From Leyella lascolaii (lineage in GTDB: Bacteria; Bacteroidota; Bacteroidia; Bacteroidales; Bacteroidaceae): 64,000 bases of DNA. The stretch is from contig NZ_LT556034.1 of the NCBI RefSeq assembly GCF_900079775.1, positions 178,324 to 242,323 on the forward strand. Direction: 5' to 3'. This document shows positions 1 through 7,553 of the stretch, piece after piece (position 1 is the first letter of the stretch; every line of letters begins with the position of its first letter). A program made the position numbers and the translations under genes. Below the pieces are notes generated by a model that was not told the DNA's origin, did no database searches, and saw nothing but the letters and a program-made list of their open reading frames with translations.

Positions 1-201
1 TTCCACTCATTTGATGTTATCGCAGCCACCTTCTATGAGCATTATGATGAAATCCTCAACTTCTACAACAACCGTTCATCAAATGCGCTCGCTGAATCAT
101 TCAACGCTAAAATCAAACTCTTCAGAGCGAATCTCAGGGGAGTTGTTGACAAGAAGTTTTTCTTATTCCGTATTGCTAAACTGTATGCCTATCCCCACTA
201 A
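1..201 (+). CDS. ISAon1/ISL3-like transposase, C-terminal end (partial)
   Basis: The reading frame is open from the first base of the window and stops at TAA 199-201, giving the last 66 residues of a DDE transposase. The stretch FYNNRSSNALAESFNAK followed by a FFLFRIAKLYA-type ending is the C-terminal signature I associate with Bacteroidetes ISAon1/ISL3-type transposases. The third acidic catalytic residue would be the E of AESFN. The rest of the element lies outside the window on the left. The stop is followed almost at once by an alkylation-repair gene fragment in another frame, leaving little room for a terminal inverted repeat. The family assignment rests on recalled motifs, not a search. 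Confidence 0.8.
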   Translation, partial: FHSFDVIAATFYEHYDEILNFYNNRSSNALAESFNAKIKLFRANLRGVVDKKFFLFRIAKLYAYPH

Positions 202-205
202 AAAT

Positions 206-451
206 CTACTGACCCGCGACTTCAGATATGTGCTGCGCTATGCGGAGAGACTGAAAAAACATCCCCACGACCTTATGCACAAAGCCGTGGGGTGGATGCT
301 CAGGGAAATGGGAAAGCGCGACATGAACATGCTGCGCGCTTTTCTGAAAGAGAATTATGACGGAATGAGCCGCACCACCCTGCGCTATGCCATAGAGCGT
401 ATGGACGAAAGAGAGCGCAAGCAGTGGCTTGCCATGTGTCCGCAGCCTTGA
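206..451 (+). pseudogene. DNA alkylation repair enzyme (AlkD-like), C-terminal fragment
   Basis: About 80 residues match the C-terminal HEAT-like helices of AlkD-family DNA glycosylases, which excise N3- and N7-alkylated purines. The recognisable part runs from DFRYVLRYAERL through DLMHKAVGWMLREMGKRD and TLRYAIERMDE to the stop. The frame differs from that of the transposase ending at 201, and no start codon with homologous sequence precedes it. The gene therefore appears 5'-truncated by the neighbouring insertion element. The exact junction is uncertain; homology is convincing from about base 212. Open sequence further upstream in this frame is the out-of-frame transposase and is not part of the protein. 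Confidence 0.75.
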
Positions 452-479
452 CGTGACTCAGGGCATGTGGCTTTCACGC

Positions 480-506
480 CCGGAGACACCTGTGCGCAGG
501 CTCCGG
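480..506. other. Short inverted repeat between alkD fragment and next gene
   Basis: CCGGAG (480-485 region) and CTCCGG (about 501-506) can form a 6-bp stem in the gap between two convergent genes. There is no clear T-tract on either strand, so I do not call it an intrinsic terminator. Confidence 0.3.
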
Positions 507-533
507 AAAAAGTGCTTATGCCGACGCAGACTG

Positions 534-1955
534 TCAGCGTTTCAGCACCTTTGCCGAACCGTTGGCAGCCTTCACCACATACAATCCAGCCGGAAGCGAC
601 GCCACTGACAGCTCCGCACTGCCGTCAGCCGACACCGCAGTCTCACACACCTTGTCGCCTGCCACACTGTACAGTTCCACCTTGCCGGCTGCGGCTCCGC
701 TCACAATTACGGCAGTGCCGTCCGCGCCAAGGCTTGCCGCGAGTGCGTCGGAAGCGTCTGCGTCAACGCCGCCTATGCCTGTACCGACAGACTCTATCTT
801 CATAGAGCACACACGGTCGTTCCACTCAGTACCTATCCATGAGCTGCTTTCGGTGAACGTGACTGACGCTCCGTCGAAGTTGTCGCCCGAATACATCGTC
901 ACCTTATAGCCTGACAGAAGCTTGAAGGAAGTGATGTCGTTGGCGCGTATGCCGTAAAGCGCCATCTCCGTCCGGCTGAAAGAGCCTTCCGGCAGCGTAA
1001 CCGAGTATCCTCCGTAGTTAATGTCCTGATAGAAGCGCGCGGCAGCCTTGTCTACCGTCTTTGTGGGGAATATGCGGTTGATTGCCGTCGCCCACTCATT
1101 GACATTGCGCGCCTCGCTGTTATAGTTCCACAGGAATCCGCCCTGAACACCGTCCGCGTCGCGCCAGTTCTTGAAGCGGCTCTCCATCTCGGAGAGGTTT
1201 CCGCTTGCCTCACAGTCGTAACCTATGTACATGGGAATGTCTCCGAACACCTTCCAGTCGGACGGATCGTTGCCCGCACCGCCGCCGTATGTCTGCAGAT
1301 AAACGAGGTCGCAGGTGCCCGGCACTTCGTTAAGGCGTCTGACAAGCACCTGCCAGTAGCTTCTGTTCATGTAGGGAGCGACAGTTGTCTTGTATCCTAT
1401 ATCGGCGAGCATGCGGTGGAACTTCACGGCAGTCTCGACGTCGTAGTCCTGCTCCTGGTCGTTGTTCACAGCCTCAATCTCCGGTATCATTTCCTTCAGA
1501 GCCTTGAAGTTCCTGTAGAGCACGGTCTCCTCGCCCGTCCCGTAACGGTTGATAAAGTCGCGGATGTTGCCGTATGAGCCGTTGCCCCAGCCTCCGATGC
1601 ATATCTCCAGACGGCTTATGGTGGTGGGTTGTGTGACGAGCGACTTGATGTCGTCCACATAGTGGGGCTGGTATCTGTCGAACACATACTCGCCGTTCTG
1701 GCATATTATGCCTCCCGCCTCGGCGGCAGTCTGTGTGTCCCAACTGAAGTCTGTAGTGAGCGAACCGTCTTTCTCGACGTTCACATTGAAGAGGATTGCC
1801 GTGGTGTAGCCCGAGTTCTTCAGATTGGTTATTGCTGTCTCGCGTGTGCGTCGTATGTGTCCGCATGCGTAGATTGCCGACTGTGCGTAGAGGTCTGCGG
1901 CTCCGGCAACGAGCAGCGACAGCATGATTGCAGTCTTGGTAATGGTTTTCTTCAT
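534..1955 (-). CDS. Secreted TIM-barrel-like protein with beta/gamma-crystallin module and T9SS sorting domain
   Basis: This is a 473-residue exported protein. Residues 1-25 are a signal peptide ending in an AQ-type cleavage site. Residues about 27-295 look like a glycosidase-like TIM barrel, with the strand-like runs TAILFNV, RLEICIGGWG, DLVYLQTYGG and GGFLWNY. The acidic stretch EAVNNDQEQDYD sits where a GH18-like barrel would carry its active site, but the canonical DxxDxDxE is not present. Residues about 303-390 resemble a beta/gamma-crystallin module (RFYQDINYGGYSVTLPEG and VTMYSGDNFDGASVTF). The last 60 residues, ending GLYVVKAANGSAKVLKR, look like a type A sorting domain. It starts 24 bp after the methyltransferase stop and may be co-transcribed with it. 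Enzymatic function is unproven; a glycan-binding or chitinase-like role is a guess. Confidence 0.75.
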   Translation of the reverse strand: MKKTITKTAIMLSLLVAGAADLYAQSAIYACGHIRRTRETAITNLKNSGYTTAILFNVNVEKDGSLTTDFSWDTQTAAEAGGIICQNGEYVFDRYQPHYVDDIKSLVTQPTTISRLEICIGGWGNGSYGNIRDFINRYGTGEETVLYRNFKALKEMIPEIEAVNNDQEQDYDVETAVKFHRMLADIGYKTTVAPYMNRSYWQVLVRRLNEVPGTCDLVYLQTYGGGAGNDPSDWKVFGDIPMYIGYDCEASGNLSEMESRFKNWRDADGVQGGFLWNYNSEARNVNEWATAINRIFPTKTVDKAAARFYQDINYGGYSVTLPEGSFSRTEMALYGIRANDITSFKLLSGYKVTMYSGDNFDGASVTFTESSSWIGTEWNDRVCSMKIESVGTGIGGVDADASDALAASLGADGTAVIVSGAAAGKVELYSVAGDKVCETAVSADGSAELSVASLPAGLYVVKAANGSAKVLKR

Positions 1956-1979
1956 AATGATATAATAGTATGGTTTCTG

Positions 1980-2642
1980 TTATTCGCTTATTTTCCTTAT
2001 TATGGTAAGTCCGTCGCGCAACGGAAGTATCACCTTCTCCACACGCGGGTCGGCTGCGACATGGTCGTTGAAACGGCGTATGCCTGCCGTCTGACTGTCG
2101 CGGTCGTAGGCGTGGTCGGTCACATGACCGTCCCAGAGAGTATTGTCGGCGATGATGTATCCGCCCCGCCGCAGGACAGACATCGCCATCTCGTAAGTCT
2201 CGACGTACGTGCGCTTGTCGCCGTCGACAAACGCCATGTCGAACACAACGCCCAGACTGGGAGCCATGGTTATGGCATCGCCGATGATGAACTTTATCTT
2301 GTCTGACACGGGCGAGCCTTCTATCCACGGGCGGGTGAAGTCTTCCTGTTCGTCGTTTATCTCGAACGTCCACACCTTGCCGCCTTCCTCAAGTCCCTCC
2401 GCCATGCAGATGGCACTGTAGCCGCTGAACGTGCCCACCTCAAGAATGTTGCGCGGACGTATCATTGTGACAAGCATCTTGAGCAGACGCCCCTGCAGAT
2501 GTCCGCTCGCCATGCGTCCGTGGATGGTGTGGATGTTGGTGGCACGGTAGAGACGGTGCAGGTAGTCGCCCTCCGGGTCGATGTGGCTGAGTATGTATGA
2601 TTCGAGTGTGGTGTCCATTTCCTTATTGTCTGATATCTGCAT
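1980..2642 (-). CDS. SAM-dependent O-methyltransferase (class I, family 3)
   Basis: This 220-residue cytosolic protein has a Rossmann-type methyltransferase fold. Motif I (NILEVGTFSGYSA) lies near residues 65-77, an acidic ribose-binding position (WTFEIND) follows, and the metal-binding DMAFVDGDKRTY region and DNTLWDGHV complete the pattern of catechol/caffeoyl-CoA-type O-methyltransferases. The physiological acceptor is unknown. A second in-frame ATG eight codons in (2618) gives MDTTLESYIL, closer to the usual family start. The gene begins 16 bp after the aroQ stop, so the two are probably one transcript. Confidence 0.88.
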   Translation of the reverse strand: MQISDNKEMDTTLESYILSHIDPEGDYLHRLYRATNIHTIHGRMASGHLQGRLLKMLVTMIRPRNILEVGTFSGYSAICMAEGLEEGGKVWTFEINDEQEDFTRPWIEGSPVSDKIKFIIGDAITMAPSLGVVFDMAFVDGDKRTYVETYEMAMSVLRRGGYIIADNTLWDGHVTDHAYDRDSQTAGIRRFNDHVAADPRVEKVILPLRDGLTIIRKISE

Positions 2643-2658
2643 AAAAGCCGTTCCGAGC

Positions 2659-3096
2659 CTACGTTCCTTTCTGACGGGCGATGCCTATCAACGCTTCCAC
2701 TGCAAGACGGTAGGAGTCGAGACCGAAGCCGCAGATGACTCCGGCACACGCGCACGAAATCATGGAACGGTGACGGAACTCCTCCCGCTTGTGGACATTG
2801 GATATATGCACCTCGATGACGGGTGCGTCGAGCGAGCGTATGCAGTCCTGCAGGGCTATGCTTGTGTGGGTGTAGGCTCCGGCGTTGAGCACTATGCCGT
2901 CGCAGGAGAAGCCTGTCTGCTGCATCATGTCGATGAGCTTGCCCTCTATGTTGCTCTGAAAATAGCCGAACTCCACATCGGGATAAGCCGCGCGGAGCGT
3001 CTGTAGCCAGTCCTCGAACGCGCGGTTGCCGTATATGCCGGGCTCGCGTCTGCCGAGCAGATTGAGGTTGGGACCGTTTATAATCTGTATTTTCAT
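2659..3096 (-). CDS. aroQ: Type II 3-dehydroquinate dehydratase
   Basis: The protein dehydrates 3-dehydroquinate to 3-dehydroshikimate, the third step of the shikimate pathway, as a cytosolic dodecamer. The start at 3096 gives 145 residues, the normal family size. Visible hallmarks are the N-terminal INGPNLNLLGRREPGIYG with R17 and Y22 of the active site, the loop NAGAYTHTSIA, and EVHISNVHKREEFRHRS carrying the catalytic His. Upstream in-frame sequence to 3360 has no homology and contains promoter-like elements, so the longer reading is rejected. It is followed closely by the O-methyltransferase. Confidence 0.95.
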   Translation of the reverse strand: MKIQIINGPNLNLLGRREPGIYGNRAFEDWLQTLRAAYPDVEFGYFQSNIEGKLIDMMQQTGFSCDGIVLNAGAYTHTSIALQDCIRSLDAPVIEVHISNVHKREEFRHRSMISCACAGVICGFGLDSYRLAVEALIGIARQKGT

Positions 3097-3183
3097 AATG
3101 TCGTTTTTTGGGTCAGAGTGTCGTCGGGATGTGAATAAAGGCATGCAAAAAGGCATGATGCACACGGCGACAGTTATGATAAT

Positions 3184-3254
3184 GCAAAAATAAGGAAAAT
3201 AATTCTGAATATCACAGGCACAGTATGCCTTTTTAGGATTATAATGCAAATATA
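3184..3254 (-). promoter_or_regulatory. Candidate -7 boxes upstream of aroQ
   Basis: On the minus strand TATTTTTGC (3192-3184) and TATATTTGC (3254-3246) both fit the Bacteroidetes -7 consensus TAnnTTTGC. Either would give a leader of roughly 80-145 nt for aroQ. No convincing -33 box was identified, so which one is used is uncertain. Confidence 0.45.
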
Positions 3255-3300
3255 TCCGTAAAGTATATGATAAAAGACAAGCCTGACGGCATGTGAGACA

Positions 3301-3340
3301 AAGAAAAGCTCCGGCACCGCGTGACAGCGACCGGAGCTTG
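3301..3340 (-). terminator. Rho-independent terminator after yqeY (end of dcw cluster)
   Basis: AAGCTCCGG (3306-3314) pairs perfectly with CCGGAGCTT (3331-3339). Read on the minus strand, the stem is followed by TTTCTTTG. It lies about 20 bp past the yqeY stop at 3361 and separates the cell-wall cluster from aroQ. Confidence 0.8.
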
Positions 3341-3360
3341 CATTCTGTTGCGTAAGACAA

Positions 3361-3810
3361 TCAGGCGAGCAGACGCTTCACCACAGCCGAGATGGCTCTG
3401 CCGTCAGCGCGTCCGGCAAGCTGCTTAGAGACAATGCCCATGACCTTGCCCATGTCTTTCATGCTCTGGGCACCGGTATCGGCGATGACTTTCCTCACCT
3501 CAGCCTCTATCTCGTCCTCGCCGAGCTGCTTCGGCAGATACTCCTCTATGACTGCCGCCTGCGCGAGTTCGGCGTCGGCAAGATCCTGACGGCCGTTGTC
3601 TGTATAAGTGCGGGCTGACTCCCGTCCCTGCTTGGCAAGCTTCTGGAGTATCTTGAACGCATCGGCGTCCTCGAGAGTGTCGTTGGCTCCCGGAGCTGTC
3701 TTTGCCTCGAGGAATACCTTCTTTATGTTGCGCAGCGTCTCAAGACGCACCTTGTCGCGGGCTTTCATAGCCTCTTTTATGTCTTCGCTTACTTTATCGA
3801 AAAGTGTCAT
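3361..3810 (-). CDS. GatB/YqeY domain protein
   Basis: This 149-residue cytosolic protein has the YqeY family pattern: the N-terminal helix FDKVSEDIKEAMKARDKVRLETLRNIK, the central EEYLPKQLGEDEIEAEV, and the C-terminal GKVMGIVSKQLAGRADG. The fold is shared with the C-terminal tRNA-binding domain of the GatB amidotransferase subunit. The role of the stand-alone protein is not settled, and a link to tRNA or amidotransferase activity is only inferred. It starts 12 bp after the ftsZ stop and is the last gene of the cluster transcript, before a terminator. Confidence 0.92.
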   Translation of the reverse strand: MTLFDKVSEDIKEAMKARDKVRLETLRNIKKVFLEAKTAPGANDTLEDADAFKILQKLAKQGRESARTYTDNGRQDLADAELAQAAVIEEYLPKQLGEDEIEAEVRKVIADTGAQSMKDMGKVMGIVSKQLAGRADGRAISAVVKRLLA

Positions 3811-3822
3811 AATATGTTGTTT

Positions 3823-5154
3823 TTAAGTAAAACTTATCAATCCCTGTATGGGTTCGCCGCTGTCCTTCTCGTCGCGCACGGGAGCCTTTGCCACCAAAAG
3901 CTGGCGTATCTCGTCGAGTTTCTGGCGGGTGCGCTTGTATGTAGGCGTGTTCTCGACGGCAAGGATGATGTCTTCGTTGTCGAGACTCTCCGGTGAGAAG
4001 AGGAAGATATGTGGTCTGCGCTTGTTCTGCATGTTGCCTCCGTCACGTCCGTAATAGCGGTCGCGCCGGTTGGCAAGCGCGATTTTGTTGTCTTCCTCAC
4101 GTGCGAGGCGGTCCACTTCTTCCTGAGTGTGTTTCTTCAGATGTTTGTTCATGCCGTCCACATTCTCTATTCCGAATCCGGTGGCAAGAATGGTCACCTT
4201 CACCTTTTTACCCAGTTCGGAGTCTATGCCCACACCCCACTTTATCTCAAAATCGCTGCCGAAACGCTCCATGAAGTCGTTGACATCATTCATCTCCTCC
4301 ATCATAAGACCGGAGTTGTCACCGTTCTCGTTGCAGAAATTGATGCTGAGCAGTATCTTCTTCGAGTTGAACACATCGTTGTCGTTGAGCAATGGCGAGT
4401 TGAGGGCGTCCTGAATGGCTTTGCGCACACGTCCTTCGCCTTCACCGTAACCCATACTCATGATTGCCACTCCGCCGTCTTTAAGGACAGTCTTCACGTC
4501 GTTGAAGTCGAGGTTTATCAGTCCGTGGTTGGTGATTATCTCGGCTATGCTGCGCGCCGCTACGCTCAACGTGTCGTCAGCCTTGCCGAACGCCTCGAGC
4601 ACAGGCAGTTCGGGATATATCTCGCGCAGCCTTTCGTTGTTGATGACAAGCAGCGCGTCGACATGCTTTGCCATCTCCTCGACACCGTCAAGAGCCTGGT
4701 CTATCTTGCGCGCGCCCTCGAAACGGAACGGGATGGTTACGATTCCGACAGTGAGGATGCCGAGTTCTTTTGATATACGCGCTATCACCGGAGCGGCGCC
4801 GGTGCCTGTTCCACCGCCCATACCGGCAGTGATGAACACCATCTTGGTGCCGTCGCTGAGCATGTTCTTCACGCTCTCTATGCTCTCTTCGGCTGCCTGG
4901 CGTGCCTTTTCCGGTTTGTTGCCTGCTCCGAGTCCCTCCTTGCCGAGCTGCAGACGCACCGGAACGGGAGAGTCGTTAAGAGCCTGATTGTCGGTATTAC
5001 AGAGCACAAACGACACATCGTGAATGCCCTGGCGGTACATATGATTGACAGCATTGCCGCCGCCTCCGCCTACACCGATTACCTTTATAATCGTATTTTC
5101 CTTCGTGGGGAGTCCGAAATCCACCATCGGGGAGCTTGTATTATTGTGATCCAT
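3823..5154 (-). CDS. ftsZ: Cell division GTPase FtsZ
   Basis: FtsZ is the tubulin homologue that polymerises at mid-cell to form the Z-ring. In this 443-residue protein the G-box GGGTGTG is at residues 113-119, after the glycine-rich IGVGGGGGNAV (26-36), and the T7 loop region (NLDFNDVKTVL) is present. The conserved C-terminal FtsA-binding-type segment appears to be ENTPTYKR, but it is followed by about 35 further residues (RQLLVAKAPVRDE...), so the peptide is not at the extreme C-terminus as in Escherichia coli. The gene lies 20 bp downstream of ftsA and 12 bp upstream of yqeY. Confidence 0.98.
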   Translation of the reverse strand: MDHNNTSSPMVDFGLPTKENTIIKVIGVGGGGGNAVNHMYRQGIHDVSFVLCNTDNQALNDSPVPVRLQLGKEGLGAGNKPEKARQAAEESIESVKNMLSDGTKMVFITAGMGGGTGTGAAPVIARISKELGILTVGIVTIPFRFEGARKIDQALDGVEEMAKHVDALLVINNERLREIYPELPVLEAFGKADDTLSVAARSIAEIITNHGLINLDFNDVKTVLKDGGVAIMSMGYGEGEGRVRKAIQDALNSPLLNDNDVFNSKKILLSINFCNENGDNSGLMMEEMNDVNDFMERFGSDFEIKWGVGIDSELGKKVKVTILATGFGIENVDGMNKHLKKHTQEEVDRLAREEDNKIALANRRDRYYGRDGGNMQNKRRPHIFLFSPESLDNEDIILAVENTPTYKRTRQKLDEIRQLLVAKAPVRDEKDSGEPIQGLISFT

Positions 5155-5174
5155 AATATTTTGTTTTATCCGGT

Positions 5175-6620
5175 TTACTGATCTTCAGGAGCCACAAGCG
5201 ACTTGAAGAACTTCTTCATTGACTCCTTGAACTTATTGGTTGACGAGTTTTTCTTCTGCTCCTCGCGCTCGAGCCGTTCCTGCTCAGCCTTCTCTTCCTG
5301 AGCCTTACGTTCCTCTTCCTCCTTGCGGCGGCGTTCTTCCTCCTCCTTGCGGCGACGCTCCTCCTCTTCCTTACGGTTGATGACACCACCGCCGGGAGCG
5401 GAAGGCTGACGCTGCGCACTGTTGCTTTGGGCATTCTGCTGCGCGCTTCCGAATATGTCGTCTGATATTGCCTCGCCTGCACAGTTCATGTCTCCTTTAA
5501 GAAGAAGTCCGCATATGGTGTTCATCGTTCCGTCGTGCGGTATGACCGTCTTGGGCGATGAAGGCGTTATGCTTGCATGCACGAACTTGGCGACACGCAC
5601 TTTCTCGATGTGTGTTGTCTGCCTGAAGACAACGTCGATGTTGGTCATATTGGAGCCTCCTCCTGTGAGGATGATACCTCCCAAAAGCTTGTCGGAATAT
5701 TCGTTTGGCACCTGCGCCCATACGTTTTCCACTATTTCCTTGACCCGCGCCTCGACAATCTCGACGAAGGTGCGGTTGTCTACAGAACGCTCCGCGTCGA
5801 TAGGAAGCATCAGGGTGTTGTCTATGTCGGCGTTGTCGGTGTATGCGCTGCCGTATTTAAGCTTCATCCTTTCCGCCTCAGCCTCATCCATCTGCAACGA
5901 CTCGATGTCTTTCGTGATGTTGCCGCTGCCGAGAGGAATGACCGCAATGTGACGGAGTATGTCGCGATAGTATACAGATACGGTGGTCGTGTCGGCTCCA
6001 ATGTCAACGAGCATGCACCCTGAGCGTTTCTCGGTCTCTGTAAGCACAGCGTCAGCCATGGCAAGAGGCGAGAGATACATTTCAGCTATCGCGATGCCGG
6101 CATTGTCGAAGCATTTGTTCAGACTGCGGTAGAACGACTTCCGCCACAGTATATTGAGGAAGTTGCCCTCAATGTGTGAGGACTGTATGCCTACGGGGTC
6201 AATCTGGTATTGGGAATCAACCTTGTATTCGAGCGTTATGGCATCGAGTATCTCATAGTCGGGATAAGTCACTCCACGGTTGATGTCCATTATCTCATTG
6301 ACAAGATCCTGCGACACAATGGTGTCTGAAGGCAGGTCTTTCTGTATTATATTACGCACGCTGTGGATGCTCCTTCCTCCCACTCCGACATATACCTGAG
6401 CCACTTCCGTCTTGAGAATCATCTTCAGCTTGTTGATGATATTGGTCAGGCATAGGGCTGTTTTGTCAATATTATAAACGACACCTTTGCGTATGCAAGA
6501 GGCGGCATCCTCCTTCACGGCAGCAATAACGGATATGCTACCGTCGGAGTTTTTCCTTCCTGCCATGCCGGTCATCTTGGATGATCCAAGCTCTATTGCT
6601 ACTATAAATTCATTTGCCAT
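5175..6620 (-). CDS. ftsA: Cell division protein FtsA with extended charged C-terminus
   Basis: FtsA is the actin-like ATPase that tethers FtsZ to the membrane and recruits later division proteins. In this 481-residue protein the phosphate-1 motif IELGSSKMTG is near the N-terminus, CMLVDIGADTTTVSVY is phosphate-2, and GGIILTGGGSNM is the adenosine motif. After the actin fold (about residue 400) comes a lysine-, arginine- and glutamate-rich segment with three copies of EEEERRRK. It ends in a probable amphipathic membrane helix (FKESMKKFFKSLV). This extension is longer and far more repetitive than in well-known FtsA proteins. The gene is between ftsQ (30 bp) and ftsZ (20 bp). Confidence 0.97.
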   Translation of the reverse strand: MANEFIVAIELGSSKMTGMAGRKNSDGSISVIAAVKEDAASCIRKGVVYNIDKTALCLTNIINKLKMILKTEVAQVYVGVGGRSIHSVRNIIQKDLPSDTIVSQDLVNEIMDINRGVTYPDYEILDAITLEYKVDSQYQIDPVGIQSSHIEGNFLNILWRKSFYRSLNKCFDNAGIAIAEMYLSPLAMADAVLTETEKRSGCMLVDIGADTTTVSVYYRDILRHIAVIPLGSGNITKDIESLQMDEAEAERMKLKYGSAYTDNADIDNTLMLPIDAERSVDNRTFVEIVEARVKEIVENVWAQVPNEYSDKLLGGIILTGGGSNMTNIDVVFRQTTHIEKVRVAKFVHASITPSSPKTVIPHDGTMNTICGLLLKGDMNCAGEAISDDIFGSAQQNAQSNSAQRQPSAPGGGVINRKEEEERRRKEEEERRRKEEEERKAQEEKAEQERLEREEQKKNSSTNKFKESMKKFFKSLVAPEDQ

Positions 6621-6650
6621 ACGTTATAATGTTTTTTTCTTGTGTTCGGT

Positions 6651-7553
6651 TTATTGCTGTTTCTGAGTCCTCTCCTGCCGTCCGGCAGCCGGCTTGACGG
6701 TTGTTTCCGAAGGATGGGCATTGACGGTCTGAGGTGCCGGATGGGGCTTGTAGACTACCGTCCTGTGCGGACGTTTCTTGCAGATTATCTGATTGTCGAA
6801 CTCGAGATTGACGTAAGAGTACCTGTTCCAACCGGCATGTGAGAGTCCGTACTTGTAGAACTTGACCAGCCGTGTCATCTTGTTCGAGACGTAGTCGGAT
6901 ATAAGTTTCTCATGACTTACGCCTTTCTGAAAATCCGGAAGACGTCCGATGTATACGATATGGTCGCCGACGCGCGGGACGAGTTCGACACCGCCTCCAG
7001 GAAGAACATGTATCTGTTCGACGAGATTACGCCACACATCGTTCGCCATAAGCGTCTTTCCCATAGGGGATATGTAGTTTGTCGCAAAACCGGGAGTGAT
7101 ACTTCCGCTTGCGATAATAAGGTTGCTGACGTACGATGAGTTTGGCATGACGCTGTTCTTGTCGTCAACATAATAATCATCACCGTTGTCCGCCTTTATC
7201 CGTATGACCGGCAACAGCTGCGTGATGTTGATGAACACCTGCCCGTCCTGAGTCTTGTAGCACTCGGCTGTCTTCACAAACGGACTCATCTTCAGGCGTT
7301 CCTCTATCTTGCGGGCGTCGACATAGCGCAATGGTTGTCCCTTTGGATAAATGCCACCGGCGACAAGACGCTTCTTTATTTCGGCGACAGTTATAAAGCC
7401 GTTGTTGCTCTCATCGGCTATTGAAATGTTCACACGGGTGCATTTCTTAGCCGTTTCATCGGGCTTGTTGAACGCGGTGAAAGCGAGAACGATATAAATG
7501 CCAAGCACTACATCGGTCAGAATGATGAATGTTCTTTTCCAGTTCAGCTTCAC
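6651..7553 (-). CDS. ftsQ: Cell division protein FtsQ
   Basis: This bitopic inner-membrane protein links early and late divisome components. The 300-residue protein has a short cytoplasmic tail, one membrane segment (about 8-27, FIILTDVVLGIYIVLAFTA), a POTRA-like region (about 53-100, ITVAEIKKRLVAGG...VDARKIEERLKMSPFV) and a beta domain. The C-terminal 30 residues are rich in Pro, Thr and Lys. The start codon is GTG at 7553 and overlaps the murC stop by four bases (GTGA), which indicates translational coupling. Confidence 0.92.
   Translation of the reverse strand: MKLNWKRTFIILTDVVLGIYIVLAFTAFNKPDETAKKCTRVNISIADESNNGFITVAEIKKRLVAGGIYPKGQPLRYVDARKIEERLKMSPFVKTAECYKTQDGQVFINITQLLPVIRIKADNGDDYYVDDKNSVMPNSSYVSNLIIASGSITPGFATNYISPMGKTLMANDVWRNLVEQIHVLPGGGVELVPRVGDHIVYIGRLPDFQKGVSHEKLISDYVSNKMTRLVKFYKYGLSHAGWNRYSYVNLEFDNQIICKKRPHRTVVYKPHPAPQTVNAHPSETTVKPAAGRQERTQKQQ

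Noticed and set aside
11-205. N-terminal part of the alkD fragment's open frame
   Set aside because: This frame overlaps the transposase, whose own frame gives clear homology. The low-complexity Ser/Thr translation is an out-of-frame product.
480-506. Intrinsic terminator between the alkD fragment and the crystallin-module gene
   Set aside because: The stem is short and lacks a T-tract on both strands.
3097-3360. 88-residue extension of AroQ
   Set aside because: The extension is Cys- and Tyr-rich without homology and spans promoter-like sequence. The AroQ family starts at the MKIQIINGPNLN position.
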